Assembly: GCF_029318635.1 (NCBI RefSeq)
Contig: NZ_CP119676.1
Coordinates: forward strand, 372,001 to 436,000
Source: Varunaivibrio sulfuroxidans
GTDB lineage: Bacteria > Pseudomonadota > Alphaproteobacteria > Rhodospirillales > Magnetovibrionaceae
Reading direction: 5' to 3'
DNA: 64,000 nt
Shown piece after piece: positions 25,334 through 34,929 of this stretch (position 1 is its first letter; each line of letters opens with the position of its first letter). Position numbers and translations under genes: made by a program. Under the pieces are notes generated by a model. That model did not search any database, had not been told where the DNA came from, and worked only from the letters and a program-made list of their open reading frames with translations.

Positions 25334-26506
25334 TCACTTGGGGGTGGAAGGCGCGCGGAACGGTGAAAAATCAGCCAACTCATCAATTTCCTCGGCCACG
25401 GCGTCGCGTTCGGCCTCGATCGCCCGTTCCAGGGCGTCGCGAAAGCCGTCGTCGCGCACCCAATGGGCGCTGTAGGTTTCCACCGGAAGATAACCTCGGG
25501 CGATTTTGTGTTCACCCTGGGCGCCCGCCTCGACGGTTTTTAAACGATGGGTTATGGCGTATTCAATGGCTTGGTAATAGCAGATCTCGAAATGCAGGCA
25601 GGGGACGTGTTCCACGGCCCCCCAATAGCGCCCGTACAGGCCGTCGGAGCCAATCAAATTCAGCGCGCCGGCGATCCAGCGCCCGCCGCGCCGCGCCATG
25701 ATGAGAAGTACGCGATCGGCCATGCGTTCGCCAAGTAGGGAAAAAAAAGTACGGTTGAGATAGGGCCGCCCCCATTTGCGCGCCCCGGTGTCCATGTAAA
25801 AACGATACAAGGCGTCCCAGTGTTCCTCGTGAATGTCCGCCCCGTTCAGGCGCACGACCTCGATTTCCCGCTCGGGGCCAAGAGCGGTGCGCCGCTCCTT
25901 GCGAATCTGTTTGCGCTTACGCGAAGACAGCGCGGCTAAAAAGGCGTCGAAATCGGCGTATCCCGGATTGGACCAATGGTATTGCCGTCCGATCCGGGGT
26001 ATGAAGTTTTTGCTTCCCAGGGCGGCCCAGTCGTTTTTATCGGGAAAGGTGACGTGGAGCGACGACACGGCCATGCGCCGGGCGATGTCCACCATGGCGT
26101 CGATGAGCAGGGCCTTGGTCCCCTCGGGGGCGTCGGGGTGGACCAGGAGCCGGGGGCCGGCGACAGGGGTGAACGGCGCCGCGCACAGCAGCTTGGGGTA
26201 ATATCGCCCTCCGGCGCGTTCGTAAGCGTCGGCCCATGCCCAGTCGAAGACGTATTCCCCATAGGAATGGGACTTGACGTACATCGGGGCACAGGCGACG
26301 AGCCTGCCCGAGGGGGCGTGCGCGACGACATGGCGCACCAGCCAGCCGTTCTGCGCCCCCAAGGTGGCGCTATCTTCCAGGGCAGATAAAAAGGCGTGGC
26401 TGACGAATGGATTTACGCCCCCGGCGCAAATATCCCAGGCGTCCGCCGAAATGTCGCCGATGGCCTCAAGGAGGCTGATTTCCAAAGCGTTCGATCCATC
26501 CGCCAT
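25334..26506 (-). CDS. DUF482/FemAB-like GNAT-fold acyltransferase
   Basis: A 390-residue cytoplasmic protein of the DUF482 family (PF04339), which resembles FemAB and GNAT acyltransferases. Recognisable are WLVRHVVAHAPSGRLVACAPMYVKSHSYGEYVFDWAWADAY near the N-terminus, FLAALSSRKRKQIRKERR in the middle and GRYWGAVEHVPCLHFEICYYQAIEYAI toward the end. The substrate is unknown; peptidyl or amino-acyl transfer has been suggested for the family. It lies 79 bp upstream of RidA's stop on the same strand, so an operon RidA to DUF482 is possible. Confidence 0.85.
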   Translation of the reverse strand: MADGSNALEISLLEAIGDISADAWDICAGGVNPFVSHAFLSALEDSATLGAQNGWLVRHVVAHAPSGRLVACAPMYVKSHSYGEYVFDWAWADAYERAGGRYYPKLLCAAPFTPVAGPRLLVHPDAPEGTKALLIDAMVDIARRMAVSSLHVTFPDKNDWAALGSKNFIPRIGRQYHWSNPGYADFDAFLAALSSRKRKQIRKERRTALGPEREIEVVRLNGADIHEEHWDALYRFYMDTGARKWGRPYLNRTFFSLLGERMADRVLLIMARRGGRWIAGALNLIGSDGLYGRYWGAVEHVPCLHFEICYYQAIEYAITHRLKTVEAGAQGEHKIARGYLPVETYSAHWVRDDGFRDALERAIEAERDAVAEEIDELADFSPFRAPSTPK

Positions 26507-26585
26507 GGCTCAAAAATGGGCGCGCGTCGGCCCAACGATGTGGGTGTAGGCAGGGGTGGGGGAGGGATAAAAACAGGCATGCATG

Positions 26586-27053
26586 TTATTCAATTTCAAA
26601 CAACCCCTCGACTTCAACCGCGACGCCAAGGGGGAGGGAGGGTGCGCCGACGGCGGCGCGGGCATGTTTGCCGATGTCGCCGAAAACCTCGACCATGAGG
26701 TCGGATGCCCCGTTGACGACTTTGGGGTGGTCGGTGAAGTCGGCGGTGCAGTGGACGAAGCCGCCCAGGCGGACGACGCGCTTGACCCGCTCAAGATCGC
26801 CGCCGCAAGCCGCCTTAAGTTGGGCGATCAGGTTGAGCCCGCACAATCGCGCCGCGGCGTACCCCTCGTCGACGTCTATAGTGTCACCTAGGCGACCCAG
26901 GTATTTCAAGGCGCCGTTTTCCACGGTGATCTGCCCCGATACGACGACCAAGTTGCCGGAAACGACGAACGGTACATAGTTGGCGGCGGGGGCGGCGGCC
27001 TGGGGCAGGGTGACGCCTTTTTCCTTGAGGCGTTCTTCGACGGTTTTGGGCAT
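26586..27053 (-). CDS. RidA/YjgF-family enamine/imine deaminase
   Basis: A 155-residue protein of the RidA superfamily, of the longer 150-residue type (YjgH or TdcF-like), including VVSGQITVENG near residue 40 and the C-terminal RAAVGAPSLPLGVAVEVEGLFEI. Members hydrolyse reactive 2-aminoacrylate-type imines released by PLP enzymes. In this subtype the classical active-site Arg lies in the stretch HARAAVGAP. Likely a housekeeping detoxifier; the D-amino-acid and amide metabolism genes in the window could produce such imines. Confidence 0.87.
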   Translation of the reverse strand: MPKTVEERLKEKGVTLPQAAAPAANYVPFVVSGNLVVVSGQITVENGALKYLGRLGDTIDVDEGYAAARLCGLNLIAQLKAACGGDLERVKRVVRLGGFVHCTADFTDHPKVVNGASDLMVEVFGDIGKHARAAVGAPSLPLGVAVEVEGLFEIE

Positions 27054-27150
27054 GACGGACTCCTTAGCTTAAGAAAGATCGCTTGAAGATAAGCCGGTTT
27101 TTACAAATGAGAAGAGCCTTCTTGGTTCCAGGGGGAATGTTCAAGGTTAA

Positions 27151-27181
27151 AAAAAACGAGACGCCCCCATGGGAGCGTCCC
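27151..27181 (-). terminator. rho-independent terminator after nrdJ
   Basis: On the minus strand a GGGACGC.../...GCGTCTC stem with a short ATG-containing loop is followed by TTTTTTTT. It lies about 60 bp after the nrdJ stop. Confidence 0.75.
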
Positions 27182-27239
27182 GCAGATGTCAATAATCGAC
27201 GCCGCGGATCAAGGAGATGAGCGTCGTGCGGTCGTATCG

Positions 27240-30200
27240 TTACGAACAGCCGCTGGTCGCTCCACATGTGTCACATTTCATGCAGGTACCGTTGCGCACC
27301 AAGGTGAAGTTGCCGCACTCACCGCACGAATCGCCCTCATAGCCCTTCATGCGCGCCTCGCGGACACGTTCCATATGAATATCGACGGTTTCCACCATGG
27401 TGCTTTCGACGCTGATTGAGGTATGGTCGGTGCCTGTCGATAAGGATTGCGGCGCGGCGAGGGGGGTGTCCAACAAGGCGGATTCGGCGCTTTTTTCCAC
27501 GCTTTTGCGGTCTTTGGCGCCGCTGATCACCGTCAGCTTTCCGCGCATGAACCCTTGGCTGGCCATGCGCTCGACCATTTCCAACGCTTCCTCGGCTTTT
27601 TTCAAGTCGCCCTCGTCGTTGCCCGAACCTAAGGCGTCGGGCAGGGTGTCGGCGGGTTGAACGTGGGCGAGATCGTTGCGCCCAAGGTAGGATACGGCCA
27701 ATTCGCGGAACAGGTAATCGAGGATCGACGTCGCCATCTTGATGGTGTCGTTGCCTTCGACCAGGCCGGAAGGCTCGAACCGGGTAAAGGTGAAGGCTTC
27801 GACGAATTCCTCCAGTGGGACGCCGTATTGAAGCGCGATCGAAATCGCGATTGCGAAGTTGTTCATCAAGGAGCGGAAGGCCGCGCCCTCCTTGTGCATG
27901 TCGATGAAGATTTCGCCCAGGCGACCGTCTTCGTATTCCCCGGTGCGCAGATAGACCTTATGGCCGCCGACGACGGCCTTTTGCGTATATCCCTTGCGGC
28001 GGTGGGGCAGGCGACCACGTTCGGCGCGGTTGACGATGCGCTCGACGATGCGTTCGGCGACCCGTTCGACCCTTTCGCTGTTCGAATTGGCCGCGGCCAG
28101 TTGTTCGCCCAGGGTATCCTCATCGTCGTCGTCATCCAGCAGGGCGCTTTGCAGGGGTTGGCTCAATTTCGATCCATCGCGGTATAGGGCGTTGGCCTTG
28201 ACGCCCAGGCGCCACGACAGCATGTAGGCGTCCTTGCATTCGTCCACGGTGGCCGAATTGGGCATGTTGATGGTTTTCGAGATGGCCCCCGAGATGAAAG
28301 GCTGCGCCGCCGCCATCATGCGGATATGGCTCTCGACGCTGAGTGAGCGCTTGCCGATCCGCCCACAGGGATTGGCGCAGTCGAACACCGCGAGATGCTC
28401 GTCCTTGATGTGCGGCGCGCCTTCCAGTGTCATCGCGCCACAAACGTAGGTGTTGGCGTCTTCGATTTGTTGACGGGAGAACCCTAAGAACGCCAGCATG
28501 TCGAAAGAAAGGTCGTTCAACGCCTCAAGGGGAATGTTCAGGGTTTGGATACAAAAGGCCTCACCCAGAGTCCACTTGTTGAAAACGAATTTAATGTCGA
28601 AGGTGTCCGTCAGGGACGTTTCCAGATCTTGCAGGATGTCCGCCGTGAAGCCCTTTTCCTTGAGGCTATCGTGATTAATGGCGGGCGCCCCCTTCAAGGT
28701 GCCGTGGCCAAGGGCGTAGCGTTCGATATCGAAAATCTCGTTCTCGCCATAGCCCAATCGGGTCAGGGCGGTCGGGACCATGCGATTGATGATCTTGAAA
28801 TACCCGCCGCCGGCCAGTTTCTTGAACTTGACCAGGGCGAAATCGGGCTCGATTCCGGTTGTGTCGCAATCCATCACCAGGCCGATCGTGCCGGTGGGGG
28901 CGACAACGGTGGTTTGGGCGTTGCGGTAACCATGGGCCTCACCCAACTCAAGGGCGGCGTCCCAGGCGTTTTTGGCCGCTTCGATCAGGGGCTCGTCGGG
29001 ACAATTGGCGCTGTCCAGCGGCACGGGGAGGACGGAAAGTCCCTCGTATCCCTTGTTCTTGCCGTGGGCCGCGAGACGGTGGTTGCGGATCACGTTGAGC
29101 ATGGACTGGGCGTTTTCCCGGTAGCGGGGGAACGTGCCCAACTGTTCGGCCATCTCCGCTGAGGTGGCGTAGGAAACACCGGTCATCAGCGCCGACACGG
29201 CGCCGCAAATGGCGCGTCCCTCGGGGCTGTCATAGGAATATCCGGCGGCCATCAGATAGCCGCCGATATTGGCGAAGCCTAGGCCCAGGGTTCGGAAATC
29301 GTATGATCGCTGGGCAATTTCCGCCGAGGGAAACTGCGCCATCATCACCGAAATTTCCAGGGTGACGGTCCACAGGCGTACCGCGTGTGCGAAGGCGGCG
29401 GCGGCGAAGGAAGCATCCTCCTCGATGAAGTTCATCAGGTTCAAGGACGCCAGATTGCAGGCGGTATCGTCCAGGAACATGTATTCCGAGCACGGGTTGG
29501 AGGCGTTGATGCGCCCCGATTGCGGGCAGGTGTGCCATTCGTTGATGGTGGTGTCGAACTGTAGGCCGGGATCGGCGCAGGCCCAGGCGGCATGGCCGAT
29601 ATCGTCCCAAAGGTCGCGGGCTTTAACGGTCTTGCTGACCACCCCGTCGGTGCGCCGAATCAGGTCCCAGTCGCCGCCGTCGAGCACGGTTTGAATGAAG
29701 TCGTTGGTCAGACGCACGGTGTTGTTGGAGTTTTGCCCCGATACCGTCAGGTAGGCTTCGGAATCCCAGTCGGTGTCATAGGTCGGAAAATCGACTTCGA
29801 GGAAGCCTTGTTCGGCGAATTGGATGATCCGTTGGATGTAGTTTTCCGGGATCATGACCGCGCGGGCGTCCTTGATAGTGCGCTTCAATTCGGGGTTGCT
29901 TTTCGGATTGAAGCGTTCGTCGTCACCCAGTCCCGGCGCCCGGCATGCCGCCATCACGGCGTTGAGGTGTTTTTTCGCCAGCTTCGATCCTGTGACTAAA
30001 GCTGCGACTTTTTGCTCTTCGTGAACCTTCCAGTTGATGAACTCGCCGATATCGGGATGATCGACGTCAACCACCACCATTTTCGCCGCGCGCCTCGTCG
30101 TGCCGCCCGATTTAATCGCGCCCGCCGCGCGGTCGCCGATCTTCAAAAAACTCATCAGTCCGGACGATTTTCCGCCGCCTGAAAGCCCTTCGTTGCCGGC

Positions 30201-30917
30201 GCGCAGCTTGGAAAAATTGGTGCCCGTGCCTGAACCGTACTTGAACAGGCGCGCTTCGCGCACCCACAAATCCATGATGCCGCCCTCGTTGACCAAATCG
30301 TCTTCGATCGACTGGATGAAGCAGGCGTGGGGCTGCGGATGTTCGTAGGCGGATTTGGATTTAATCAGTTTGCCGGTTTTGAAATCGACATAATGGTGGC
30401 CCTGGGCCGGGCCGTCGATGCCGTAAGCCCAGAACAATCCGGTGTTGAACCACTGCGGCGAATTGGGGGCGCCGATCTGGGCGCACAGCATATAGCGCAT
30501 TTCATCGAAATAGGCTTGGGCGTCTTCCTCGGCGTCGAAATATCCGCCTTTCCATCCCCAGTAGGTCCAGGTGCCGGCCAGACGGTCGAAAACTTGCTTA
30601 CAGCTGGTTTCCGAGGTTGTCCGCGCCTCTTCGGGAAGATCGTTCAGTTTTTTTTGATCGGCGACCTTGCGCCACAAAAAAGAGGGGACGGTATTTTCTT
30701 CCACGGGCTTGAGGGCGCTGGGGACGCCGGCCTTGCGGAAATATTTCTGCGCCAAGACGTCGCAGGCGACCTGGGACCAGCCAACGGGGGCTTCCATGTT
30801 CGGCAATTGGAACACGACCGAGCCGTCGGGGTTTTTAATCTCGCTCGATGTGGTGCGAAACTGAAAATTGTCATAGGGGGAACAGTCGGCTTGGGTGAAG
30901 TGACGGAGAATACGCAT
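27240..30917 (-). CDS. nrdJ: vitamin B12-dependent (class II) ribonucleotide reductase
   Basis: A 1225-residue adenosylcobalamin-dependent ribonucleoside reductase that supplies dNTPs with or without oxygen. Conserved parts include [13 protein letters not shown], the active-site strand [24 protein letters not shown] (catalytic C and E region), [21 protein letters not shown] and [16 protein letters not shown]. The C-terminus has four Cys in [15 protein letters not shown], a zinc-ribbon and redox tail regenerating the active-site thiols. It is single, without nrdAB or nrdDG nearby. No cobalamin riboswitch is visible upstream, as expected because the enzyme needs B12 itself. Confidence 0.95.
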   Translation of the reverse strand: MRILRHFTQADCSPYDNFQFRTTSSEIKNPDGSVVFQLPNMEAPVGWSQVACDVLAQKYFRKAGVPSALKPVEENTVPSFLWRKVADQKKLNDLPEEARTTSETSCKQVFDRLAGTWTYWGWKGGYFDAEEDAQAYFDEMRYMLCAQIGAPNSPQWFNTGLFWAYGIDGPAQGHHYVDFKTGKLIKSKSAYEHPQPHACFIQSIEDDLVNEGGIMDLWVREARLFKYGSGTGTNFSKLRAGNEGLSGGGKSSGLMSFLKIGDRAAGAIKSGGTTRRAAKMVVVDVDHPDIGEFINWKVHEEQKVAALVTGSKLAKKHLNAVMAACRAPGLGDDERFNPKSNPELKRTIKDARAVMIPENYIQRIIQFAEQGFLEVDFPTYDTDWDSEAYLTVSGQNSNNTVRLTNDFIQTVLDGGDWDLIRRTDGVVSKTVKARDLWDDIGHAAWACADPGLQFDTTINEWHTCPQSGRINASNPCSEYMFLDDTACNLASLNLMNFIEEDASFAAAAFAHAVRLWTVTLEISVMMAQFPSAEIAQRSYDFRTLGLGFANIGGYLMAAGYSYDSPEGRAICGAVSALMTGVSYATSAEMAEQLGTFPRYRENAQSMLNVIRNHRLAAHGKNKGYEGLSVLPVPLDSANCPDEPLIEAAKNAWDAALELGEAHGYRNAQTTVVAPTGTIGLVMDCDTTGIEPDFALVKFKKLAGGGYFKIINRMVPTALTRLGYGENEIFDIERYALGHGTLKGAPAINHDSLKEKGFTADILQDLETSLTDTFDIKFVFNKWTLGEAFCIQTLNIPLEALNDLSFDMLAFLGFSRQQIEDANTYVCGAMTLEGAPHIKDEHLAVFDCANPCGRIGKRSLSVESHIRMMAAAQPFISGAISKTINMPNSATVDECKDAYMLSWRLGVKANALYRDGSKLSQPLQSALLDDDDDEDTLGEQLAAANSNSERVERVAERIVERIVNRAERGRLPHRRKGYTQKAVVGGHKVYLRTGEYEDGRLGEIFIDMHKEGAAFRSLMNNFAIAISIALQYGVPLEEFVEAFTFTRFEPSGLVEGNDTIKMATSILDYLFRELAVSYLGRNDLAHVQPADTLPDALGSGNDEGDLKKAEEALEMVERMASQGFMRGKLTVISGAKDRKSVEKSAESALLDTPLAAPQSLSTGTDHTSISVESTMVETVDIHMERVREARMKGYEGDSCGECGNFTLVRNGTCMKCDTCGATSGCS

Positions 30918-31644
30918 GAGGTTTTTTGTACCCGTTTTCTAGGGATTGATGATTTTCTTTTTCGATGTGAGCCGTCAGGCCCCCCGGGTCAAAAAGACGA
31001 TGACTCCAGGCCTATGATTTTTAGACAAACGCCTACGACGCATACGAAATATGGCACGCATGGAATGTCCCCCAAGATGGCGGTGCGCCTTGTTTTCGGC
31101 GCATCGTGCGCCCGCCGTCACCATAAACGCCATGCAACGTGCATTGGATACACTACATTGCGTATTCTCTGGGCGGCGAACGCACAAGATGTAGCTCTAA
31201 AACATCCGGATGTTCAAGAAGAATTTTTTCCACAGATTTCATGTAATCATTTAATATCAATGTATTGTAGTGTTATTTTGAATTTTTTACTCAATGTCGC
31301 ATCCGAACTCGATGTCTTTGGAGAGCATCGTTGCGGCAGGTGAAAATGCTTGAGTTCATGGGCCTTCAACGCGCAAAGTTCAACTTTTGGGGGAGTTTTC
31401 GTCGTGCGGGGCGCCACCTCCCGTGTCCGCCTCGAACTAAGAATCGGGTTGGGGGATTCGTGTAGGGATAAGGGGTCCTTGCCGAATAAAAATACGGGGC
31501 ATATTCTGTGGCTTTATTGCCGGTAGCGGTTTATGAATCGCGCAGTATGACGCCCGCAAAAATCGGGTTCGTACCCGGGTCCCGGCCTTTGGATAACGCC
31601 AAGTCCAGATGCACTGCATATTGATTTTAAGGAGATTCCTCGTC
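30918..31644. promoter_or_regulatory. 727-bp divergent regulatory region nrdJ/NDUFA12
   Basis: No gene is supported here. Visible elements in the AT-rich middle are a perfect 14-bp palindrome AACATCCGGATGTT at 31201-31214, a DnaA-box match TTTTCCACA at 31226-31234 and an inverted 8-bp pair ACACTACA/TGTAGTGT at 31150-31157 and 31266-31273. DnaA and NrdR control ribonucleotide reductase genes in other bacteria, but the 8-bp pair does not fit the NrdR consensus well. Operator roles are inferred from symmetry only. Confidence 0.4.
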
Positions 31645-32001
31645 ATGTCTATTTCAACGCGCCTCTATACCTTATTGAAAGGCGATTTGGTCGGCGCCGA
31701 TGAATTCGGCAATCGGTATTACCGCTCCAAGGGACCCAAGCTTAATGGGCGCGAACGTCGTTGGGTGCTTTATCGGGGTAAGGCCGAACCTTCGAAGGTG
31801 CCCGGCGAATGGCATGCCTGGCTACATCACACCAGCGCCGCGCCTTTGTCGGAAAAGGGGATACAGCCCAAGGCGTGGCAAAAAGAGCATTTGCCTAATC
31901 TAACGGGGACGGTCAACGCCTATCATCCCAAGGGCCATCCTGCGGCCGGGGCGCAGCGCCAGCACGCCACGGGCGATTATCAGGCTTGGCAACCGGAATA
32001 A
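31645..32001 (+). CDS. NADH:ubiquinone oxidoreductase accessory subunit NDUFA12
   Basis: A 118-residue supernumerary complex I subunit shared by alphaproteobacteria and mitochondria. Family marks are GDLVGADEFGNRYYRSK, ERRWVLYRG and EWHAWLHH. Start 31645 follows AAGGAGA; the frame extends 36 bp upstream without a ribosome site. It is followed by MCE genes rather than by nuo genes, which is the usual scattered position in this class. Confidence 0.92.
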   Translation: MSISTRLYTLLKGDLVGADEFGNRYYRSKGPKLNGRERRWVLYRGKAEPSKVPGEWHAWLHHTSAAPLSEKGIQPKAWQKEHLPNLTGTVNAYHPKGHPAAGAQRQHATGDYQAWQPE

Positions 32002-32120
32002 TCTCCTTATAACGTAAAGGATAGAGGGGGTTCTGGGGGGGGGCGTCCAGGCAAATACGCCCCGCCGAGAGCATATCGAGTTCGCATAAAGAGCGTGTAA
32101 TTGATGAGGGCCAGCAGACC

Positions 32121-32606
32121 GTGAATACGGAAACTCGCAATATCGTTACAGGCGCGGTGGTGTTCGCTATTTTTGTGATGGCGGTGGTCTTTTCGTATAC
32201 CTCGCGGGACATTGGCGCGGGCGCATCGGGCGACTATTATGAGCTTAACGCCGTGTTTAACCGGATCGACGGCCTATACGAAGGCGACGATGTTCGTTTG
32301 GCGGGTGTGCGTGTCGGAACGGTCGGGATGCAGCGGCTCGATAAAAACTATCGGGCCGTGGTGACCTTAAAAATTAAAAAGGATGTCGTGCTGCCCAAGG
32401 ATTCTTCCGCCGCCATTCACACCGACGGTCTTTTCGGCTCCAAGGCCGTCGTGTTGGAACCGGGTGGGGATATAAAGAACTTGAAATCGGGCGATACTAT
32501 TTCCTTTACTCAGGACTCCGTGATCGTCAGTGATTTGTTGAACTTGATCATCTCCGAAGGCAAGGCGCGCCGCCAGGAGAAAAAACCCGCCGCGAATGGA
32601 AAATGA
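32121..32606 (+). CDS. MlaD-like MCE-domain protein, copy 1
   Basis: A 161-residue protein with one N-terminal membrane anchor (about 8-27) and one MCE domain: YELNAVFNRIDGLYEGDDVRLAGVRVGTV, then VVLPKDSSAAIHTDGLFGSKAVVLEPGG. MlaD forms a hexameric ring in the periplasm that moves phospholipids between membranes with MlaFEB. The GTG start at 32121 is used. It overlaps copy 2 by 4 bp (ATGA). The lipid-transport ATPase and permease are not in this window. Confidence 0.88.
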   Translation: MNTETRNIVTGAVVFAIFVMAVVFSYTSRDIGAGASGDYYELNAVFNRIDGLYEGDDVRLAGVRVGTVGMQRLDKNYRAVVTLKIKKDVVLPKDSSAAIHTDGLFGSKAVVLEPGGDIKNLKSGDTISFTQDSVIVSDLLNLIISEGKARRQEKKPAANGK

Positions 32607-33082
32607 GTGAGGATACCATGGGCAGACACGCGATCGAGACGGTGATGGGGGCGGCGGTTTTGATCGTGGCCGGCGTTTTTGTCTATTTCGCCATCAACAC
32701 CGCCCAAGTCGGAACCATGTCCGGTTACGAGGTGAAGGCCGCCTTTTATACGATCGGCGGGCTGAGCAAGGGATCGGACGTTCGCTTAAGCGGCGTCAAG
32801 GTGGGAACCGTCGTCGATGCGGGGCTCGACCCTAAAAACTATGATGCTATGGTGACCTTGCGTTTGGCCGGTGATGTTCGTCTGCCTAAGGATACGGTGG
32901 CCTCGATTACGTCCAGTGGTATGTTGGGCGATAAATACGTTCGTCTGGAACCGGGTAAGGATACCGCCATGATCGCCGATGGCGGGCAAATCACCCACAC
33001 CAAGGATTACCGTTCTCTGGAAGATCAGGTCGGTGAGATTATTTTTCTCGCCACCGGCGGGACGGGCAAGGGTAACCCATAA
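32603..33082 (+). CDS. MlaD-like MCE-domain protein, copy 2
   Basis: A 159-residue paralogue of the preceding gene with the same layout: one membrane anchor (about 12-30) and an MCE domain (YEVKAAFYTIGGLSKGSDVRLSGVKVGTV, DVRLPKDTVASITSSGMLGDKYVRLEPG). The C-terminal YRSLEDQVGEIIFLATGG replaces the Lys-rich tail of copy 1. Overlapping reading frames suggest equal production, so a mixed hexamer is conceivable. Which copy is the true mlaD cannot be decided from sequence alone. Confidence 0.88.
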   Translation: MSEDTMGRHAIETVMGAAVLIVAGVFVYFAINTAQVGTMSGYEVKAAFYTIGGLSKGSDVRLSGVKVGTVVDAGLDPKNYDAMVTLRLAGDVRLPKDTVASITSSGMLGDKYVRLEPGKDTAMIADGGQITHTKDYRSLEDQVGEIIFLATGGTGKGNP

Positions 33083-33119
33083 CGCCATCCTTTATGTGCA
33101 TCGGAAAGGTTTTCCCCTT

Positions 33120-33905
33120 ATGCGCCAAAATACGCGGAGCGCTGGTCCGACCTCTCAATATTGGGATTCCGAACGTTACCGTCGAAACGCCGCGTTCGTT
33201 TCTGAGTTCGGTCGGGAGCTTTTGGATGAGTTGGCCCCACGTATGGGGGAGGATATCCTTGATTTAGGTTGTGGTGACGGGACGCTCGGGGCGGCGATTG
33301 CCGAAAGAGGAGGCAATGTGGTGGGGATCGATTTCGCCCCCGATCAAGTCAAGACGGCGCGCGCGCGCGGGATCGCCGCTCATGTCGGACATGGCGCGCA
33401 TTTACTCTACGAGAACGACTTCGATGCGGTTTTTTCCAATGCCGCGCTGCACTGGATGCACCCGCCCGAAGATGTCGCCAAAAGTGTCTTTCGGGCGTTG
33501 CGTCCGGGCGGCAGGTTCATCGGGGAAATGGGCGGTATCGGCAACGTGGCCACCGTTCGGCGCGCTTTGCTTGACGCTTTGTCCAAGTGCGGCGTCGATG
33601 GCAAGGCGTTCGATCCTTGGTTTTTCCCTTCCCGCGAAAGCTATCGGGATATCTTGGAAGAGGCAGGCTTTACGGTATCGGCTATCATGCTTTTTGACCG
33701 ACCGACCCCACTGCCCGGCGATTTTATCTCATGGCTGGAGACCTTCGCCGAATCTTTCCTAAGCGCGGTCGATTCCGCCCGGCGCGCTGCGCTTATGGAT
33801 GCTGTCCGCGCCGCTGTTCGCGCCGACCTGTGCACTCCCGAAGAGGGGTGGGTGCTAGACTATGTGCGCCTACGGTTCCATGCAGAAAAACCGGAGATCC
33901 GATGA
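33120..33905 (+). CDS. class I SAM-dependent methyltransferase (Tam-like)
   Basis: A 261-residue methyltransferase. Motif I is ILDLGCGDGTLG, followed by VVGIDFAPDQV and AVFSNAALHWMHPPEDVAKSVFRALRPGGRF, which closely resembles trans-aconitate 2-methyltransferase and related small-acid enzymes. Start 33120 lies 37 bp after the MCE gene; the ORF extends upstream in another frame overlapping that gene and was cut back. Its stop overlaps the next start (ATGA). Substrate unproven. Confidence 0.82.
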   Translation: MRQNTRSAGPTSQYWDSERYRRNAAFVSEFGRELLDELAPRMGEDILDLGCGDGTLGAAIAERGGNVVGIDFAPDQVKTARARGIAAHVGHGAHLLYENDFDAVFSNAALHWMHPPEDVAKSVFRALRPGGRFIGEMGGIGNVATVRRALLDALSKCGVDGKAFDPWFFPSRESYRDILEEAGFTVSAIMLFDRPTPLPGDFISWLETFAESFLSAVDSARRAALMDAVRAAVRADLCTPEEGWVLDYVRLRFHAEKPEIR

Positions 33906-34321
33906 AACGCGACCCTCTTTATGTCTTCGTTTTGAGTAGCTTTTTTTTACTGCTCCTGTCCGCGCCGGCATGGGCTGTCCCCTACAATACGGCGGTTTTG
34001 CAGGCGCTGGACAAGGTCACGGCGCGGGTAACCAAAATCGAGGCCCCGATCGGACGGGTGGTCCATTTCGGCACGCTGGAAATCATCGCCCGGGCGTGCG
34101 ACAAAAAACCCCCGGAAGATACGCCCGAAAGCGCTGCGTTTTTGGATATCTGGGAAGAACGCCCCGGCGAACCGACCGCGAGCGTATTTCGCGGCTGGAT
34201 GTTCGCCTCCAGCCCCGCCTTGTCGGCGATGGAGCACCCGGTCTACGACGTTTGGGTTCTCGATTGCATAAACACGGCTTCGAGCGCACCTTCGAGCAGC
34301 GACGGTGGTGGGTCACAGTAA
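33902..34321 (+). CDS. DUF2155-family secreted protein
   Basis: A 139-residue protein with a signal peptide (MKRDPLYVFVLSSFFLLLLSAPAWA) and a mature region [69 protein letters not shown], diagnostic for DUF2155, a periplasmic or outer-membrane alphaproteobacterial family of unknown role. Start 33902 overlaps the methyltransferase stop. Its last 79 bp overlap the 3' end of aat on the opposite strand. Confidence 0.87.
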   Translation: MKRDPLYVFVLSSFFLLLLSAPAWAVPYNTAVLQALDKVTARVTKIEAPIGRVVHFGTLEIIARACDKKPPEDTPESAAFLDIWEERPGEPTASVFRGWMFASSPALSAMEHPVYDVWVLDCINTASSAPSSSDGGGSQ

Positions 34322-34929
34322 AATTCGGCGTCAACGCTAAAGGCGTCGTCGAGGCGCTTGTGGTAGTCGGCCGCCGAAATTTCGATTGCGCCCAGACGGT
34401 GGAGATGCTCGGTGAGGAACTGACTGTCGAGCAGGCGAAATCCCGAGATATTCAAGCGCGCCACGAGGTGGACCAACGCCACTTTCGAGGCGTCGGTCAT
34501 TCGCGAGAACATGCTTTCGCCAAAAAAAGCGCCTTTCAACGCCAGCCCGTAAAGTCCGCCGACGAGGCGACCGTCCTTCCAGGTTTCGACACTGTGCGCG
34601 AGACCCAGGGTATGCATTTCTATAAAACAGCGGCGGATTTTATCGTTAATCCAGGTCTCGGGACGTTCGGGCGTCGTCTCGGCGCAGGCGTCGATCACGG
34701 CCTCGAATGCGGTGTCGCAGCGCACTTCAAAGAGCGATTTACGAACCGTTTTGCGCAGCGAGCGCGAAACATGCAAGCCGTCCAAAGGAAGGATGCCCCG
34801 AACTTCGGGGTCAACCCAAAAAATTGTCGGGTCATCGCGGCTTTCCGACATGGGAAAAACGCCGGCGGCATAGGCGCGCACCAGGATTTCCGGTGTCAGA
34901 AGGTGCGGGCCAACGGAGGGTCTAGGCAT
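34243..34929 (-). CDS. aat: leucyl/phenylalanyl-tRNA--protein transferase
   Basis: A 228-residue enzyme that adds Leu or Phe to proteins with N-terminal Arg or Lys, creating N-degrons for ClpS-ClpAP. Family hallmarks are [63 protein letters not shown] and [22 protein letters not shown] 34929 is preferred: it overlaps the accC stop by 8 bp, and the longer frame up to 35043 lies entirely inside accC. Last gene of the aroQ-accB-accC-aat operon. Confidence 0.92.
   Translation of the reverse strand: MPRPSVGPHLLTPEILVRAYAAGVFPMSESRDDPTIFWVDPEVRGILPLDGLHVSRSLRKTVRKSLFEVRCDTAFEAVIDACAETTPERPETWINDKIRRCFIEMHTLGLAHSVETWKDGRLVGGLYGLALKGAFFGESMFSRMTDASKVALVHLVARLNISGFRLLDSQFLTEHLHRLGAIEISAADYHKRLDDAFSVDAEFYCDPPPSLLEGALEAVFMQSRTQTS

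Noticed and set aside
30918-31300. Cobalamin riboswitch or clear NrdR boxes before nrdJ
   Set aside because: No B12-box-like sequence on the minus strand, and the repeated 8-bp motif does not match the NrdR consensus.
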